Assembly: GCF_011806405.1 (NCBI RefSeq)
Contig: NZ_JAATOW010000001.1
Span: 62,001-126,000, forward strand
Source: Pseudooceanicola sp. HF7
GTDB lineage: Bacteria > Pseudomonadota > Alphaproteobacteria > Rhodobacterales > Rhodobacteraceae
Length of the DNA stretch: 64,000 bases
Reading direction: 5' to 3'
The notes beneath the pieces are model-generated. The model saw only the letters and a program-made list of their open reading frames with translations, ran no database searches and was not told where the DNA came from. The position numbers and the translations under genes were made by a program. This document shows, piece by piece, positions 55,254-63,870 of the stretch (the first letter of the stretch is position 1; every line of letters begins with the position of its first letter).

Positions 55254-56207
55254 ATGGACAAGACACGCCATATCGACACCGTGATGCAGGCCGTGAACTC
55301 GGGCTCCGCGGCTGCGCGGTCCTGGCTGGCGGCCTCCTGGCGGCGCTCGGCAGAGCGGCACGGGCTGGACCCGGCGACGCGCGGCGCGGGCCGCAAGCTG
55401 GATGAAGCGGACCTGCGCGATCATCGCCGGCGGCTGGATCGCTTCATGACCGTGGCCGCCCCGCAGCTGGACCAGCTTTTCGGGCTGGTGGGCAACTCGG
55501 GCTGCGCGGTGGTGCTGACGGACCAGAGCGGGATCGTGCTGGACCGGCGCTGTGCCATGGCGGATGAAGAGGTCTTCAGCCACTGGGGGCTGACCCCCGG
55601 CGCGGACTGGAGCGAGGCGGCAGAGGGCACCAATGGCATCGGCACCTGCCTGACGGAGGAACGCCAGGTCATCATTCACCGCGACGAACATTTCATGGCG
55701 CGCAACATCGGCATGAGCTGCATGGATGCGCCGATCTTCGGCACCGATGGCCAACTTGTTGCCGCGCTTGATGTTTCTTCGGCCCGCGCCGATCAGACCG
55801 AAGGCTTCAACCGCCTGATCGCGGCCACCGTCGAACAGACCGCCCGCGCGATCGAGGCAGAGTATTTCCGCGCCTCCTTCCCGGGTGCGCGCATCGTGGT
55901 GGCCGACAGCGGTGACCAGGCGACCTCCATGTTGCTGGCGGTGGATTCCGATGACATCGTGGTGGGGGCCACGCGCCATGCGCGCAAGGCGCTTGGGCTT
56001 GAGCCGACGGGGGCGCTTAAGCCCCGCCCGGCCTCGGACATCTTCGGGCGCGGCGACGGACCGACAGGGTTTGAAAAGGCCGAACGGGCCGCCGTGGTCC
56101 GCGCCCTGACCCGCGCGGGTGGCAACGTATCAGAGGCCGCAAGGGCGCTTGGGATCGGGCGGGCCACGCTGTACCGGCGGATGAAGCGCCTGGGCATCAG
56201 CGAATAG
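55254..56207 (+). CDS. GAF-Fis transcriptional regulator lacking an AAA+ domain
   Basis: A 317-residue protein with an AcoR-like N-terminal part. Residues about 65-215 are a GAF domain (SGCAVVLTDQSGIVLDRRCA, EGTNGIGTCLTE). The C-terminal Fis-type helix-turn-helix is AGGNVSEAARALGIGRATLYRRMK. The sigma-54 AAA+ ATPase domain that normally sits between (GAFTGA, Walker motifs) is absent, so it cannot activate sigma-54 promoters in the usual way. It precedes an aldehyde dehydrogenase, and a perfect dyad lies between them. The ligand may be an aldehyde or alcohol product. Confidence 0.88.
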   Translation: MDKTRHIDTVMQAVNSGSAAARSWLAASWRRSAERHGLDPATRGAGRKLDEADLRDHRRRLDRFMTVAAPQLDQLFGLVGNSGCAVVLTDQSGIVLDRRCAMADEEVFSHWGLTPGADWSEAAEGTNGIGTCLTEERQVIIHRDEHFMARNIGMSCMDAPIFGTDGQLVAALDVSSARADQTEGFNRLIAATVEQTARAIEAEYFRASFPGARIVVADSGDQATSMLLAVDSDDIVVGATRHARKALGLEPTGALKPRPASDIFGRGDGPTGFEKAERAAVVRALTRAGGNVSEAARALGIGRATLYRRMKRLGISE

Positions 56208-56215
56208 GCGCAACA

Positions 56216-56233
56216 TGTCTCAGCCCTGAGACA
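56216..56233. promoter_or_regulatory. Perfect dyad TGTCTCAG-CC-CTGAGACA
   Basis: An 8-bp perfect inverted repeat with a 2-base spacer, 9 bases after the regulator stop and 105 bases before the aldehyde dehydrogenase start. It resembles the TGT...ACA sites of Fis-type activators. No -24/-12 sigma-54 promoter is visible, consistent with the regulator's missing ATPase domain. Confidence 0.65.
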
Positions 56234-56337
56234 GGTGCGGCCCACCGGCCCGCGCCCCCCTCCTGACGAATCGTCCCCCGCGGGTCCAGATGACCCGGAC
56301 ACCGGGTGGAGGACCCGGCGCAACAGGAGGAGACATC

Positions 56338-57855
56338 ATGAACGAGATGACGCAATTTGCGGGGCACTTCACCTCGCCGTTCAAGACGCGTTACGACAAC
56401 TTCATCGGCGGCAAGTTCGTGGCCCCGGTGGAGGGTCAGTACTTTGACAACATCACCCCGATCACCGGAGAGGTCGTCTGCCAGGTGGCCCGCTCGGGCG
56501 CGGCGGACGTTGAGCTGGCGCTGGATGCCGCCCATGCCGCCAAGGAGGCCTGGGGCAAGACCGCTGCTGCTGAACGGTCCAACATCCTGCTGAAGATCGC
56601 GGACCGCATCGAAGAGAACCTGGATATCATCGCCACGGCAGAGACCTGGGACAACGGCAAGCCGATCCGCGAAACCACCGCGGCAGATATTCCGCTGGCC
56701 GTGGACCACTTCCGCTATTTCGCCGGGGTGCTGCGCGGGCAGGAAGGCTCTATGTCCGAGATCGACGCGGATACGGTGGCCTATCACTACCATGAGCCGC
56801 TGGGCGTGGTGGGGCAGATCATCCCCTGGAACTTCTCCGTCCTGATGGCGGCCTGGAAGCTGGCACCGGCGCTGGCGGCGGGCAATTGCGTGGTGCTGAA
56901 ACCGGCAGAACAGACCCCGGCAGCGATCCTGGTGCTGATGGAGATCATCGCGGACCTGCTGCCCGATGGCGTGCTGAACATCATCAACGGCTATGGCGCA
57001 GAGGTGGGCGGCCCGCTGGCTGAAAGCAACCGTATCGCCAAGATCGCCTTCACCGGCTCCACGGAGACGGGGCGCATCATCATGAAGGCCGCGACCAAGA
57101 ACCTGATCCCGGTCACGCTGGAGCTGGGGGGCAAGTCCCCCAACATCTTCTTCAGCGACGTGATGGCCAAGGATGACGCCTTCCTGGACAAGGCGATCGA
57201 GGGCTTCGTGCTCTTTGCCTTCAACCAGGGCGAGGTCTGCACCTGCCCCTCGCGCGCGCTGATCCAGGAGGACATCTATGAAGCGTTCATCGAACGCGCC
57301 ATTGCCCGCGTGAAGGCCATCAACCAGGGCGATCCCCGTCTGATGGAGACCATGGTGGGCGCCCAGGCCAGCGCAGAGCAGCAGGAGAAGATCCTGTCCT
57401 ACCTGACCATCGGCGTCGAAGAGGGCGCAGAGGTGCTGACCGGCGGCGGCGCGGCCAAGGTCGAGGGGCTGGAGAACGGCTATTACATCCAGCCGACCAT
57501 CCTGAAGGGCCACAACAAGATGCGGGTATTCCAGGAAGAGATCTTCGGGCCAGTCGTCTCTGTCACCACCTTCAAGGACGAAGAAGAGGCCATGGCGATC
57601 GCCAATGACACGATGTACGGCCTGGGCGCCGGCGTCTGGTCGCGCGACATGAACACCTGCTACCGCTTCGGTCGTGGGATCGAGGCCGGGCGCGTCTGGG
57701 TGAACAACTACCACGCCTATCCGGCCCATGCGGCCTTTGGGGGCTACAAGCAGTCCGGCATCGGGCGCGAGAACCACAAGATGATGCTGGACCATTACCA
57801 GCAGACCAAGAACATGCTGGTCAGCTACAACCCCAACAAGCTTGGGTTCTTCTGA
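56338..57855 (+). CDS. Aldehyde dehydrogenase (ExaC/AldB-like)
   Basis: A 505-residue NAD-dependent enzyme. Visible are [25 protein letters not shown], catalytic Glu in [12 protein letters not shown] and catalytic Cys in [15 protein letters not shown], the double-Cys form found in ExaC-type acetaldehyde dehydrogenases. The start at 56338 has AGGAGGAGA. It probably oxidises a short aldehyde and is controlled by the GAF-Fis protein upstream. Confidence 0.92.
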   Translation: MNEMTQFAGHFTSPFKTRYDNFIGGKFVAPVEGQYFDNITPITGEVVCQVARSGAADVELALDAAHAAKEAWGKTAAAERSNILLKIADRIEENLDIIATAETWDNGKPIRETTAADIPLAVDHFRYFAGVLRGQEGSMSEIDADTVAYHYHEPLGVVGQIIPWNFSVLMAAWKLAPALAAGNCVVLKPAEQTPAAILVLMEIIADLLPDGVLNIINGYGAEVGGPLAESNRIAKIAFTGSTETGRIIMKAATKNLIPVTLELGGKSPNIFFSDVMAKDDAFLDKAIEGFVLFAFNQGEVCTCPSRALIQEDIYEAFIERAIARVKAINQGDPRLMETMVGAQASAEQQEKILSYLTIGVEEGAEVLTGGGAAKVEGLENGYYIQPTILKGHNKMRVFQEEIFGPVVSVTTFKDEEEAMAIANDTMYGLGAGVWSRDMNTCYRFGRGIEAGRVWVNNYHAYPAHAAFGGYKQSGIGRENHKMMLDHYQQTKNMLVSYNPNKLGFF

Positions 57856-58199
57856 TCCGCACGTGACGACCGCGGGGCCCGGTGTGGCCCCGCGCATCAC
57901 CCGGTCCTGAACGGCAGTCTCCCTTGTGCCGCCGGGACCAGGACCGGCGCCGGCCGCGGTTCATCCTCCTTCAGCCCTCCTATGGAGATGACAGCGAAGC
58001 GGCTGCGTTCGCCAGCGGGGCGCCCGGGCCCCGACCACGGGTGCGCAGCTGTGGTTCCTGACCATGCCCCAGGCGCCGCACCCGAGCCCCCGTCGCAAGG
58101 GGGTAACCCCAGGGCCTATCCCCAGGGCAGCCCCGAAGGGGCGAAGCCGTGACAGCGGCTTCGCCCCTTTCCTTGTTTAGGTGGGGGATTTCGACCCGG
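57856..58199. other. 344-base intergenic region between convergent genes
   Basis: It contains a GCGGGGCC/GGCCCCGC hairpin near 57870-57893 and a strong hairpin at 58136-58169. I see no supported gene. A long open frame across the TRAP genes in this direction is an antisense shadow. Confidence 0.55.
58136..58169 (+). terminator. Long hairpin terminator between aldehyde dehydrogenase and TRAP genes
   Basis: AAGGGGCGAAGCCG / CGGCTTCGCCCCTT is a perfect 14-bp stem with a 6-nt loop, followed on the plus strand by TCCTTGTTT. It can insulate both convergent units. Confidence 0.75.
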
Positions 58200-59498
58200 T
58201 TACATGGAGTTGGGCAGGAACAGCACCAGCACCGGGAAGGCGATCAGCAGCGCCACGCGGATGATGTCCATGAAGACGAAGGGCAGCAGCCCCCGGAAGA
58301 TCGTGCCCAGCTCCACGTCCTTGACGACAGAGCGCAGGACGAAGGCGTTCATGCCGACGGGCGGCGTGATGTAGGAAATCTCCGTGATGACGACGACGAA
58401 GATGCCGAACCAGATCAGGTCAAAGCCAAGCGCCTGCACAACGGGGTAGAAGATCGGCACCGTCAGCATGATCATCGACAGCCCCTCCAGCACGCAGCCC
58501 AGCACCAGGTAGATCACCAGGATCGTCAGGATAACCGCCCAGGGACCTTCGCCGAAGAACGTGACGAAATCCTGGATGTCGCGGGTCATGCCCGAGAGGT
58601 TGACGTAGTTGGTAAAGGTCAGCGCCCCGAAGAGGATGAAGAACATCATCGCGGTGGTCTTGGCCGCGTCAAAGAGCGTGGCAAAGGCCGTGGAGATCGA
58701 GAACTTGCCCGACAGGATCGTCAGCAGCAGCGCCCCCGCAGCCCCCATCCCGGCGCTTTCCGTGGGGGTGAAGACGCCCAGGTAGATGCCGCCCATCACG
58801 AAGACGAAAAGCACGATCGCACCCAGCGTGCCGCGCAGCGCCCGGAAGCGCTCGGCCAGGGGCAGCTTGGGTTCGGTTGCCAGCTCAAGCCCGCGGAACT
58901 TCACGGAAATCACCACGGCAAGGGTGTAGCCCAGCACGCCCAGCAGGCCGGGGATGATGCCGGCCAGGAAGAGCTTGCCGATGTCCTGCTGGGTCATGAT
59001 GCCGTAAAACACCAGGATCACCGAGGGCGGGATCAGGATGCCCAGCGTGCCCCCGGCGGCGATGGAGGCCGTGGAAAGCTCATCTGGATAGCCGAAGCGG
59101 CGCATGGAGGGCAGGGAGATCCGCGTCATCGTGGCCGCCGTCGCCATGGAAGAGCCGCAGACGGAGGAGAAGCCGCCGCAGGCGATCACCGTGGCCAGCG
59201 CCAGCCCGCCCTTGCGGTGGCGCAGCCAGGCATGGGCCGCGTCATAGAGATCCCGCGCGATGCCCGATTGCACCACGAAATTGCCCATCAACAGGAACAG
59301 CGGCAGGACGGAAAGCGAGTAGTTGCGCCCCTGGTCGAAGAAGGTCGTGCCCAGCAGCGACAGGGCCGGGTTGAAGCCGATGATCGACACCGTGCCGAAC
59401 AGCCCGATCAGCGTCAGCGCAACGGAGATCGGCAGGCCGACAAGCAGCAGCACCAGCAGGAGCCCCATGCCAAGGGGCCAGGAGGAAAGGAGGGACAT
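58200..59498 (-). CDS. TRAP transporter large permease (DctM)
   Basis: A 432-residue permease of about 12 membrane segments from the IT superfamily, with GGTLGILIPPSVILVFYG and ITPPVGMNAFVLRSV, the two PP motifs of DctM. It drives sodium-coupled solute uptake with DctQ and the binding protein. GGAGGAAAGGAGGG precedes its start. It is last in the dctP-dctQ-dctM operon. Confidence 0.93.
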   Translation of the reverse strand: MSLLSSWPLGMGLLLVLLLVGLPISVALTLIGLFGTVSIIGFNPALSLLGTTFFDQGRNYSLSVLPLFLLMGNFVVQSGIARDLYDAAHAWLRHRKGGLALATVIACGGFSSVCGSSMATAATMTRISLPSMRRFGYPDELSTASIAAGGTLGILIPPSVILVFYGIMTQQDIGKLFLAGIIPGLLGVLGYTLAVVISVKFRGLELATEPKLPLAERFRALRGTLGAIVLFVFVMGGIYLGVFTPTESAGMGAAGALLLTILSGKFSISTAFATLFDAAKTTAMMFFILFGALTFTNYVNLSGMTRDIQDFVTFFGEGPWAVILTILVIYLVLGCVLEGLSMIMLTVPIFYPVVQALGFDLIWFGIFVVVITEISYITPPVGMNAFVLRSVVKDVELGTIFRGLLPFVFMDIIRVALLIAFPVLVLFLPNSM

Positions 59499-59522
59499 GT
59501 GTTACGGCCTTGCGGTCAGCGT

Positions 59523-60059
59523 TCAGCGACGCAGCGCACGGCGAAGATCGCGCAGCGCCACGTACAGCGTGACAAGCACCGCGACGGCGGCGCAGATGGA
59601 GCAGCCCCAGGCGAAGGGAGCCACGGGAATGCGAAGCGAATTGGTGACGCCGTTGTAACCGGCAATCTGGTCTCCGTAGATCCAGAGCCGCCAGGAGATG
59701 ATGGCGAAGATCCCCGAAGAGACGAGCGCCAGAAGCGCCTTGCGCCAGGGCTGGATCCAGGCGGGCATCTGGCTGGTCACCAGGTCCACGGTGACGTGGT
59801 CGTCATCCATGCAGACTGCGGGCAGGCCGATGAAGATCACGGAAACCAGAAGCATTTCCGTCACTTCCGTGGCCCCGAGCAGGGGGGAGTTGAACAGGTA
59901 CCGCCCCAGAACATCGGCCACGGTCAGCGCCATCATGGCCAGCAGGATCAGCCCGCAGACCACCGCCAGCACGCGGCGTGGCCAGCGGTGATGGCCCGCT
60001 CCCGGAGACGTGGACGCCTCCGGGCCGCGGGCAAAGGTTTCAGCCGGGGTCGGGCTCAT
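59523..60059 (-). CDS. TRAP transporter small permease (DctQ)
   Basis: A 178-residue, four-helix protein that scaffolds the large permease. It has ADVLGRYLFNSPLLGATEVTE, the characteristic DctQ stretch. The start overlaps the dctP stop by ATGA. It is separated from dctM by 24 bases. Confidence 0.9.
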   Translation of the reverse strand: MSPTPAETFARGPEASTSPGAGHHRWPRRVLAVVCGLILLAMMALTVADVLGRYLFNSPLLGATEVTEMLLVSVIFIGLPAVCMDDDHVTVDLVTSQMPAWIQPWRKALLALVSSGIFAIISWRLWIYGDQIAGYNGVTNSLRIPVAPFAWGCSICAAVAVLVTLYVALRDLRRALRR

Positions 60060-61072
60060 TCAGTTTCGACCCGGGCGATTTCCTCGCGCATCATCGCAAG
60101 GGCCGCATCGGCATCGACACCGGTGGAGGCGATCTCTGCCATCTTGGCTTCGACGATGGGCTCAAGCGCGACGGTCCAGGCATCTGCCTGTTCCTGGGTG
60201 GCGGAGGTCACGGTGATCTTGCCCTCCATCGCCTCCAGGCCCTTGGCGTCGGCGCGGTCCCACATCCGCCCGGCCAGGCGGGCCAGGGATTCGCCGGTGA
60301 CGCTGTCGATCTGCTCCTGCACCTCGGGGCTCAGGCTTTCCCATTTCGCCTTGTTCATGACGATGTAGAAGGAGGTGTTGTAAAGCCCGCCGGGCACGGA
60401 GATGCCTTCGGAAAGCTGCGGGATCAGGCCGAAGAAGTTCACCGATTCATAGGGGAAGAAGATCCCGTCCGCCACGCCCTGGCTGAGCAGCTCATAGGCC
60501 TTGGAAGAGGGGCCTTCGACCGGGACGGCGCCAAGCGCGGTGGTGATTTCCTGGATGATGCCGCCGCCGACACGCATCTTCTTGCCGTCAAGGAAATCGG
60601 TGGCAGAGACATCGCCTTCCTTGACGAAGATCTCGCCGGGGCCGTGGGTGAAGACGGCCAGGACCTTGACCTCATCATATTCGCCGGCGGGCTTCAGCAT
60701 CTCTTCCCAGGTGCGCCAGTAGGCGACCGAGACGGCCTCTGCGCTGTCCCCGAGGAAGGGCATCTCTGCCAGGTTGGTGGTCTTGAAACGGCCCGGGGAA
60801 TAGCCCTGCACGCCGAAGGTGATATCGGCTACCCCGTTGACGGCAAAGTCATAATGCGCGGGGGGCGGGCCCAGGGGGGCAGGCAGGATATTGGCGGTGA
60901 CGGCGCCTGCGGTAGCTTCCTCGATCTGCTCGGTCATCGGCACGATCACCTCGGACACCAGCGGGTGGGTCGGGGGCAGCCAGTTCGCCACGGTCAGCGT
61001 GGTCTGGGCAAGGGCGGGGGCCGAAAGTGCCATGACGGCACAGGCGGAGAGGCTAAGCTTCTTGAAGAGCAT
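60056..61072 (-). CDS. TRAP transporter substrate-binding protein (DctP)
   Basis: A 338-residue periplasmic binding protein with signal peptide MLFKKLSLSACAVMALSAPALA. The ligand-facing strand has RVGGGIIQEITTALGAVPV, where the Arg salt bridge binds a carboxylate. The start at 61072 has AGGGAAA upstream. The likely ligand is an organic or aromatic acid, to judge by the neighbouring catabolic genes. Confidence 0.92.
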   Translation of the reverse strand: MLFKKLSLSACAVMALSAPALAQTTLTVANWLPPTHPLVSEVIVPMTEQIEEATAGAVTANILPAPLGPPPAHYDFAVNGVADITFGVQGYSPGRFKTTNLAEMPFLGDSAEAVSVAYWRTWEEMLKPAGEYDEVKVLAVFTHGPGEIFVKEGDVSATDFLDGKKMRVGGGIIQEITTALGAVPVEGPSSKAYELLSQGVADGIFFPYESVNFFGLIPQLSEGISVPGGLYNTSFYIVMNKAKWESLSPEVQEQIDSVTGESLARLAGRMWDRADAKGLEAMEGKITVTSATQEQADAWTVALEPIVEAKMAEIASTGVDADAALAMMREEIARVETE

Positions 61073-61116
61073 TGCAGTTTCCCTGTTGAGTTGGAGGTCG
61101 GTTTTGCGAATTATAG

Positions 61117-61136
61117 GAATGTTCACGTGACCATTC
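61117..61136. promoter_or_regulatory. Near-perfect 20-bp palindrome in the TRAP-MarR intergenic region
   Basis: GAATGTTCACGTGACCATTC reads as a palindrome in 18 of 20 bases around a TCACGTGA core. It lies between divergent dctP and MarR genes, where a MarR repressor would control both. The placement is 45 bases from the dctP start and 91 from the MarR start. Confidence 0.72.
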
Positions 61137-61226
61137 TTGGTATTTTTGACGTATTTTCACATAACTTGCCACGTTACGGCAACCTGTGAACGCGGTGCGG
61201 CGCCAAGGGGCGAGAAAAGAGGCAGC

Positions 61227-61712
61227 ATGGACAATCTTCCCGACCCGCAGAGCGATGTCGAGGGCCGATTCCGCAAACAGGACTGGCCCTATTATTGGAT
61301 CACCCGCACCTCTGCGCGCTACTTCCTGACGATGGAAAAGCGGCTGAAGCCGGTGGGCCTGGACGTGCCGCGCTGGCGGGTGCTGATGTCGCTTTACGAG
61401 GACGAGTACCTGAGCGTCTCCGAGATCTCGGACCTTTGCATCATCAAGCTCAACACGGCCACGAAGATCATCCAGCGGATGATGGCGGACGGGCTGGTCA
61501 CCACCCGGTCGCGCCCCAGCGATGCGCGGGTGACGGAGGTGACGCTGACCGCCCTTGGCGATGCGCGCCGCAAGGAGGCACGTGCCATCGCGGACGAGGT
61601 CTTTGCCGCCAGTTTCGGCGATTTCACCACCGATGAGCGCGAGGTTCTCAACAGCCTTCTGCAGCGCGTCTTCACGCGGCTTGGGGAACTGCAGGGCCGG
61701 GGCGAACCTTAG
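61227..61712 (+). CDS. MarR-family transcriptional regulator
   Basis: A 161-residue regulator with the winged helix LSVSEISDLCIIKLNTATKIIQRM and the wing RSRPSDARVTEVTLT. The preferred start is 61227 (MDNLPDPQS), after AAAAGAGGC. It is divergent from the TRAP operon and convergent with flavin reductase; the palindrome at 61117 is its probable target. It may respond to an aromatic acid, as MarR regulators in such clusters often do. Confidence 0.9.
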   Translation: MDNLPDPQSDVEGRFRKQDWPYYWITRTSARYFLTMEKRLKPVGLDVPRWRVLMSLYEDEYLSVSEISDLCIIKLNTATKIIQRMMADGLVTTRSRPSDARVTEVTLTALGDARRKEARAIADEVFAASFGDFTTDEREVLNSLLQRVFTRLGELQGRGEP

Positions 61713-61721
61713 CGTCATCGC

Positions 61722-62222
61722 TTAATCCACTGTCAGGTGGTGAAAATCCCGCCCGAACCAGATCAGGCTTTCCGATGGGCCCTCTGCCAGCTCCATCGCC
61801 TGGACCTCGCAGAAGAAGACCGTGTGGGAGCCCACGGTAGAGCTGTCGGAGATGCGGCAGTCAAAGGCCACGGGCGCATCGCTGAGCAGCGGCGCGCCGG
61901 TGACCATGCGGCGCCATGCGGCGGCGTCAAAGCGTTCCTCTCCGGCGTTGCTGTCGGCGAAGACGCGGGACAGGTCCCGGTGCTTGCCGCCCAGCACGTT
62001 GACCGCGATCACGCCGTTTTCGACAAAGATGTCATGGCTGCGGTTCTGGCGATTCACGCAGACCAGCAGGGTTGGCGGGCTGTCGGTCACCGAACAGACG
62101 GCAGAGGCGGTCATGCCATGCTGCCCGGCCGGGCCATCGGTGGTCAGCACGGTGATCGCGGCCCCGAGGCGGGCCATGCCCTCCCGGAAGGTCTGGATCT
62201 CGATATCGCTCTGGCTCGTCAT
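61722..62222 (-). CDS. Flavin reductase family protein
   Basis: A 166-residue FMN-binding split-barrel reductase that supplies reduced flavin to a two-component monooxygenase. It has ITVLTTDGPAGQHGMTASAVCSV and ENGVIAVNVLGG, both typical of HpaC/IacG-type reductases. Its partner is probably the acyl-CoA-dehydrogenase-like monooxygenase cut off at the window end. Confidence 0.9.
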   Translation of the reverse strand: MTSQSDIEIQTFREGMARLGAAITVLTTDGPAGQHGMTASAVCSVTDSPPTLLVCVNRQNRSHDIFVENGVIAVNVLGGKHRDLSRVFADSNAGEERFDAAAWRRMVTGAPLLSDAPVAFDCRISDSSTVGSHTVFFCEVQAMELAEGPSESLIWFGRDFHHLTVD

Positions 62223-62424
62223 GGGCGCTCCTTAAATGCCGTGGCCCCGGATCTGCCCTGCCCGCGGGATCCCGGGGCGGGCGGCTGGCAGCTTTCCCCC
62301 TGTCTGCCCTGTCCGTCCCCTCAAGGGAAGGGGCAGGGAGGCCGGGGGCTGTTCCTCAAGGACCGCTATTGCCGAAAGGCTTCGGTGTCCGGCGGACAAG
62401 TCCTTGGGTTCTCTTGGTATTTCC

Positions 62425-63186
62425 TCACCGCATGAAGAGCCCGCCATTGACGTCCCAACAGGCGCCGGTGACGAAACTGGCCGCCGGAGAGGCCAGCAGC
62501 GCGACAAGCTGGGCGACGAACTTGGGATCGCCAAGATCGCCGACGGGAATGTTTTTCAGGAACCCCTCCATCCGGTCCGCGCCCACGATATCATGCACCA
62601 TGGGGCTGTCCATCGGGCCGGGAGAGATGCAGTTGCAAGTGATCCCGAAGGGCGCGAGGTCACGGGCAAAGACCTTGGTCAGGGTCATGATCGCGCCCTT
62701 GGAGGCCGCGTAATGCGCCCCCGTCGCGGTGCCGCCGTTCTGACCGGCAAGGCTGGCCATGTTGACGATGCGGCCATAGCCCATGTCTTTGAAATGACGT
62801 GCGAAAATCTGGGATCCGGCGAAGGTGCCGCCAGCGTTCACGGCCATGATCGCGTTGAACTCCTGGGGCGTGATGTCCAGCACCGGCTGGGCCTTGGTGA
62901 GGGCGGCGTTGTTCACCAGCACCTGCACCGCGCCGATCTCTGCGACGGCCTTGTCCAGAACCCTTTGGAAGTCTTCGGGCTTTCCCACGTCGAGCGTTTC
63001 GGCGCGCGCCATGTCCAGCGCCGGGTCAAGCTCTGCCGCGAGCGCCTGGCAGCCGGGTTCATCCACGTCCGTCAGCAGGACGCGGAAGCCGGCGCCATGC
63101 AGGGCGCGGGCGATTTCAGCGCCGACGCCTCTGGCGGCGCCGGTGATGACGGCGGTTTGTACATCCATTGCCGCGGGCGCTGCCAT
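62425..63186 (-). CDS. SDR-family oxidoreductase
   Basis: A 253-residue short-chain dehydrogenase. The cofactor motif is TGAARGVGAEIA, NNAALTKA marks the NNAG position, and the catalytic YxxxK is in GAHYAASKGAI. The start at 63186 shares a base with the stop of a 37-residue ORF (TGATG). It is part of the putative aromatic catabolic operon, perhaps the IacE-like step. Confidence 0.92.
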   Translation of the reverse strand: MAAPAAMDVQTAVITGAARGVGAEIARALHGAGFRVLLTDVDEPGCQALAAELDPALDMARAETLDVGKPEDFQRVLDKAVAEIGAVQVLVNNAALTKAQPVLDITPQEFNAIMAVNAGGTFAGSQIFARHFKDMGYGRIVNMASLAGQNGGTATGAHYAASKGAIMTLTKVFARDLAPFGITCNCISPGPMDSPMVHDIVGADRMEGFLKNIPVGDLGDPKFVAQLVALLASPAASFVTGACWDVNGGLFMR

Positions 63187-63299
63187 CAGTGGGTCCCCCG
63201 CGTGGTGGGCAGGATGCGGGCTGCGGGCGAAGAAACCCTTACCGCGCCGCGCGCTGGCAGGGTCGTCGGGCCGAAGGACGAGAGGTGAACGGGGGTCAT
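63186..63299 (-). CDS. 37-residue ORF before the SDR gene
   Basis: The ATG has AAGGAG six bases upstream and its stop overlaps the SDR start by one base. The peptide starts MTPVHLSSFGPTT and ends ILPTTRGTH; it is basic, Pro- and Ser-rich and has no membrane segment. I recognise no family. Translational coupling supports expression; it could be a leader peptide or a subunit. Confidence 0.5.
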   Translation of the reverse strand: MTPVHLSSFGPTTLPARGAVRVSSPAARILPTTRGTH

Positions 63300-63345
63300 G
63301 GTCCGCTCCTTGCTGGAGTGTGCCCCTTGCGGGGCGGTATTGAGG

Positions 63346-63370
63346 GCCGGAATCTGTGAAAGATTCCGGC
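63346..63370 (-). terminator. Intercistronic hairpin
   Basis: GCCGGAATCT / AGATTCCGGC is a 10-bp stem with a 5-nt loop, 7 bases after the stop of the small-protein gene at 63377. There is no T-run, so processing or RNA stability is as likely as termination. Confidence 0.5.
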
Positions 63371-63376
63371 GGGTTA

Positions 63377-63733
63377 TTACAGGTCGGGGATTTCCAGCGC
63401 GCGGCCCATGCGGGCTTCGACGGTCATGTATTTCCACAGCCGGTCATTGCCCTCGCCCACGACGATGGTGCGCAGCAGGTTGCAGGCGGCCTGCACCGTC
63501 TCGCGATCGGGGAAATCGGCCAGGATGTACCAGGTGAAGGGGAAGCCCTGAGAGGCGCCGACCATGGTCTGATCGTCATCGAAAGTACCAACGATCTCAA
63601 CGCCTTCCAGCTTGGCGATGCCGGACATCAGTTCCTGCGTGGCCTGCCAGACCGGGCCGATCTGGTCAAAGGGCAGGCTGAAAAACGTGCCGTGGTTGTT
63701 GAAGCAAAGCAGCGTGCGAAGTGGGTCGGTCAT
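63377..63733 (-). CDS. Small IacB-like protein of unknown function
   Basis: A 118-residue protein starting MTDPLRTLLCFNNHGTFFSLP and containing TFDDDQTMVGASQGFPFTWY and NDRLWKYMTVEARMGR. Size, lack of membrane segments and its place beside a flavoprotein monooxygenase, flavin reductase and SDR suggest an IacB-like or dimeric alpha/beta barrel protein. The assignment is tentative because I cannot compare sequences here. Confidence 0.55.
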   Translation of the reverse strand: MTDPLRTLLCFNNHGTFFSLPFDQIGPVWQATQELMSGIAKLEGVEIVGTFDDDQTMVGASQGFPFTWYILADFPDRETVQAACNLLRTIVVGEGNDRLWKYMTVEARMGRALEIPDL

Positions 63734-63778
63734 GGGCAATGTCCCTGTCTTTTCTGCCCCGTTTCGGGGCCTGTTTTC

Positions 63779-63833
63779 GGTGTCGGTACGACGTCTGTTT
63801 TGCGTCGGTATCACGTCGGTATTACGTCGGTGC
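63779..63833 (-). repeat. Copy 4 of the 11-bp phased element
   Basis: On the minus strand five units run GCACCGACGTA, ATACCGACGTG, ATACCGACGCA, AAACAGACGTC, GTACCGACACC. It follows the truncated gene at the window end by 38 bases. The flanks are less conserved here (CTTCTTAACACC before it). Register and the ACAGACGT variant match copy 1. Confidence 0.88.
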
Positions 63834-63870
63834 GCTCCGCGCGGGGGCGGAAGGCGGTGTTAAGAAGTCC

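Noticed and set aside
56234-56337. Sigma-54 promoter for the aldehyde dehydrogenase
   Set aside because: No TGGC-N8-TTGC pattern is present in this stretch.
58149-60368. Plus-strand 739-codon frame across the TRAP genes
   Set aside because: It is extremely rich in His, Gln, Asp and Arg, as expected of the complement of membrane protein codons.
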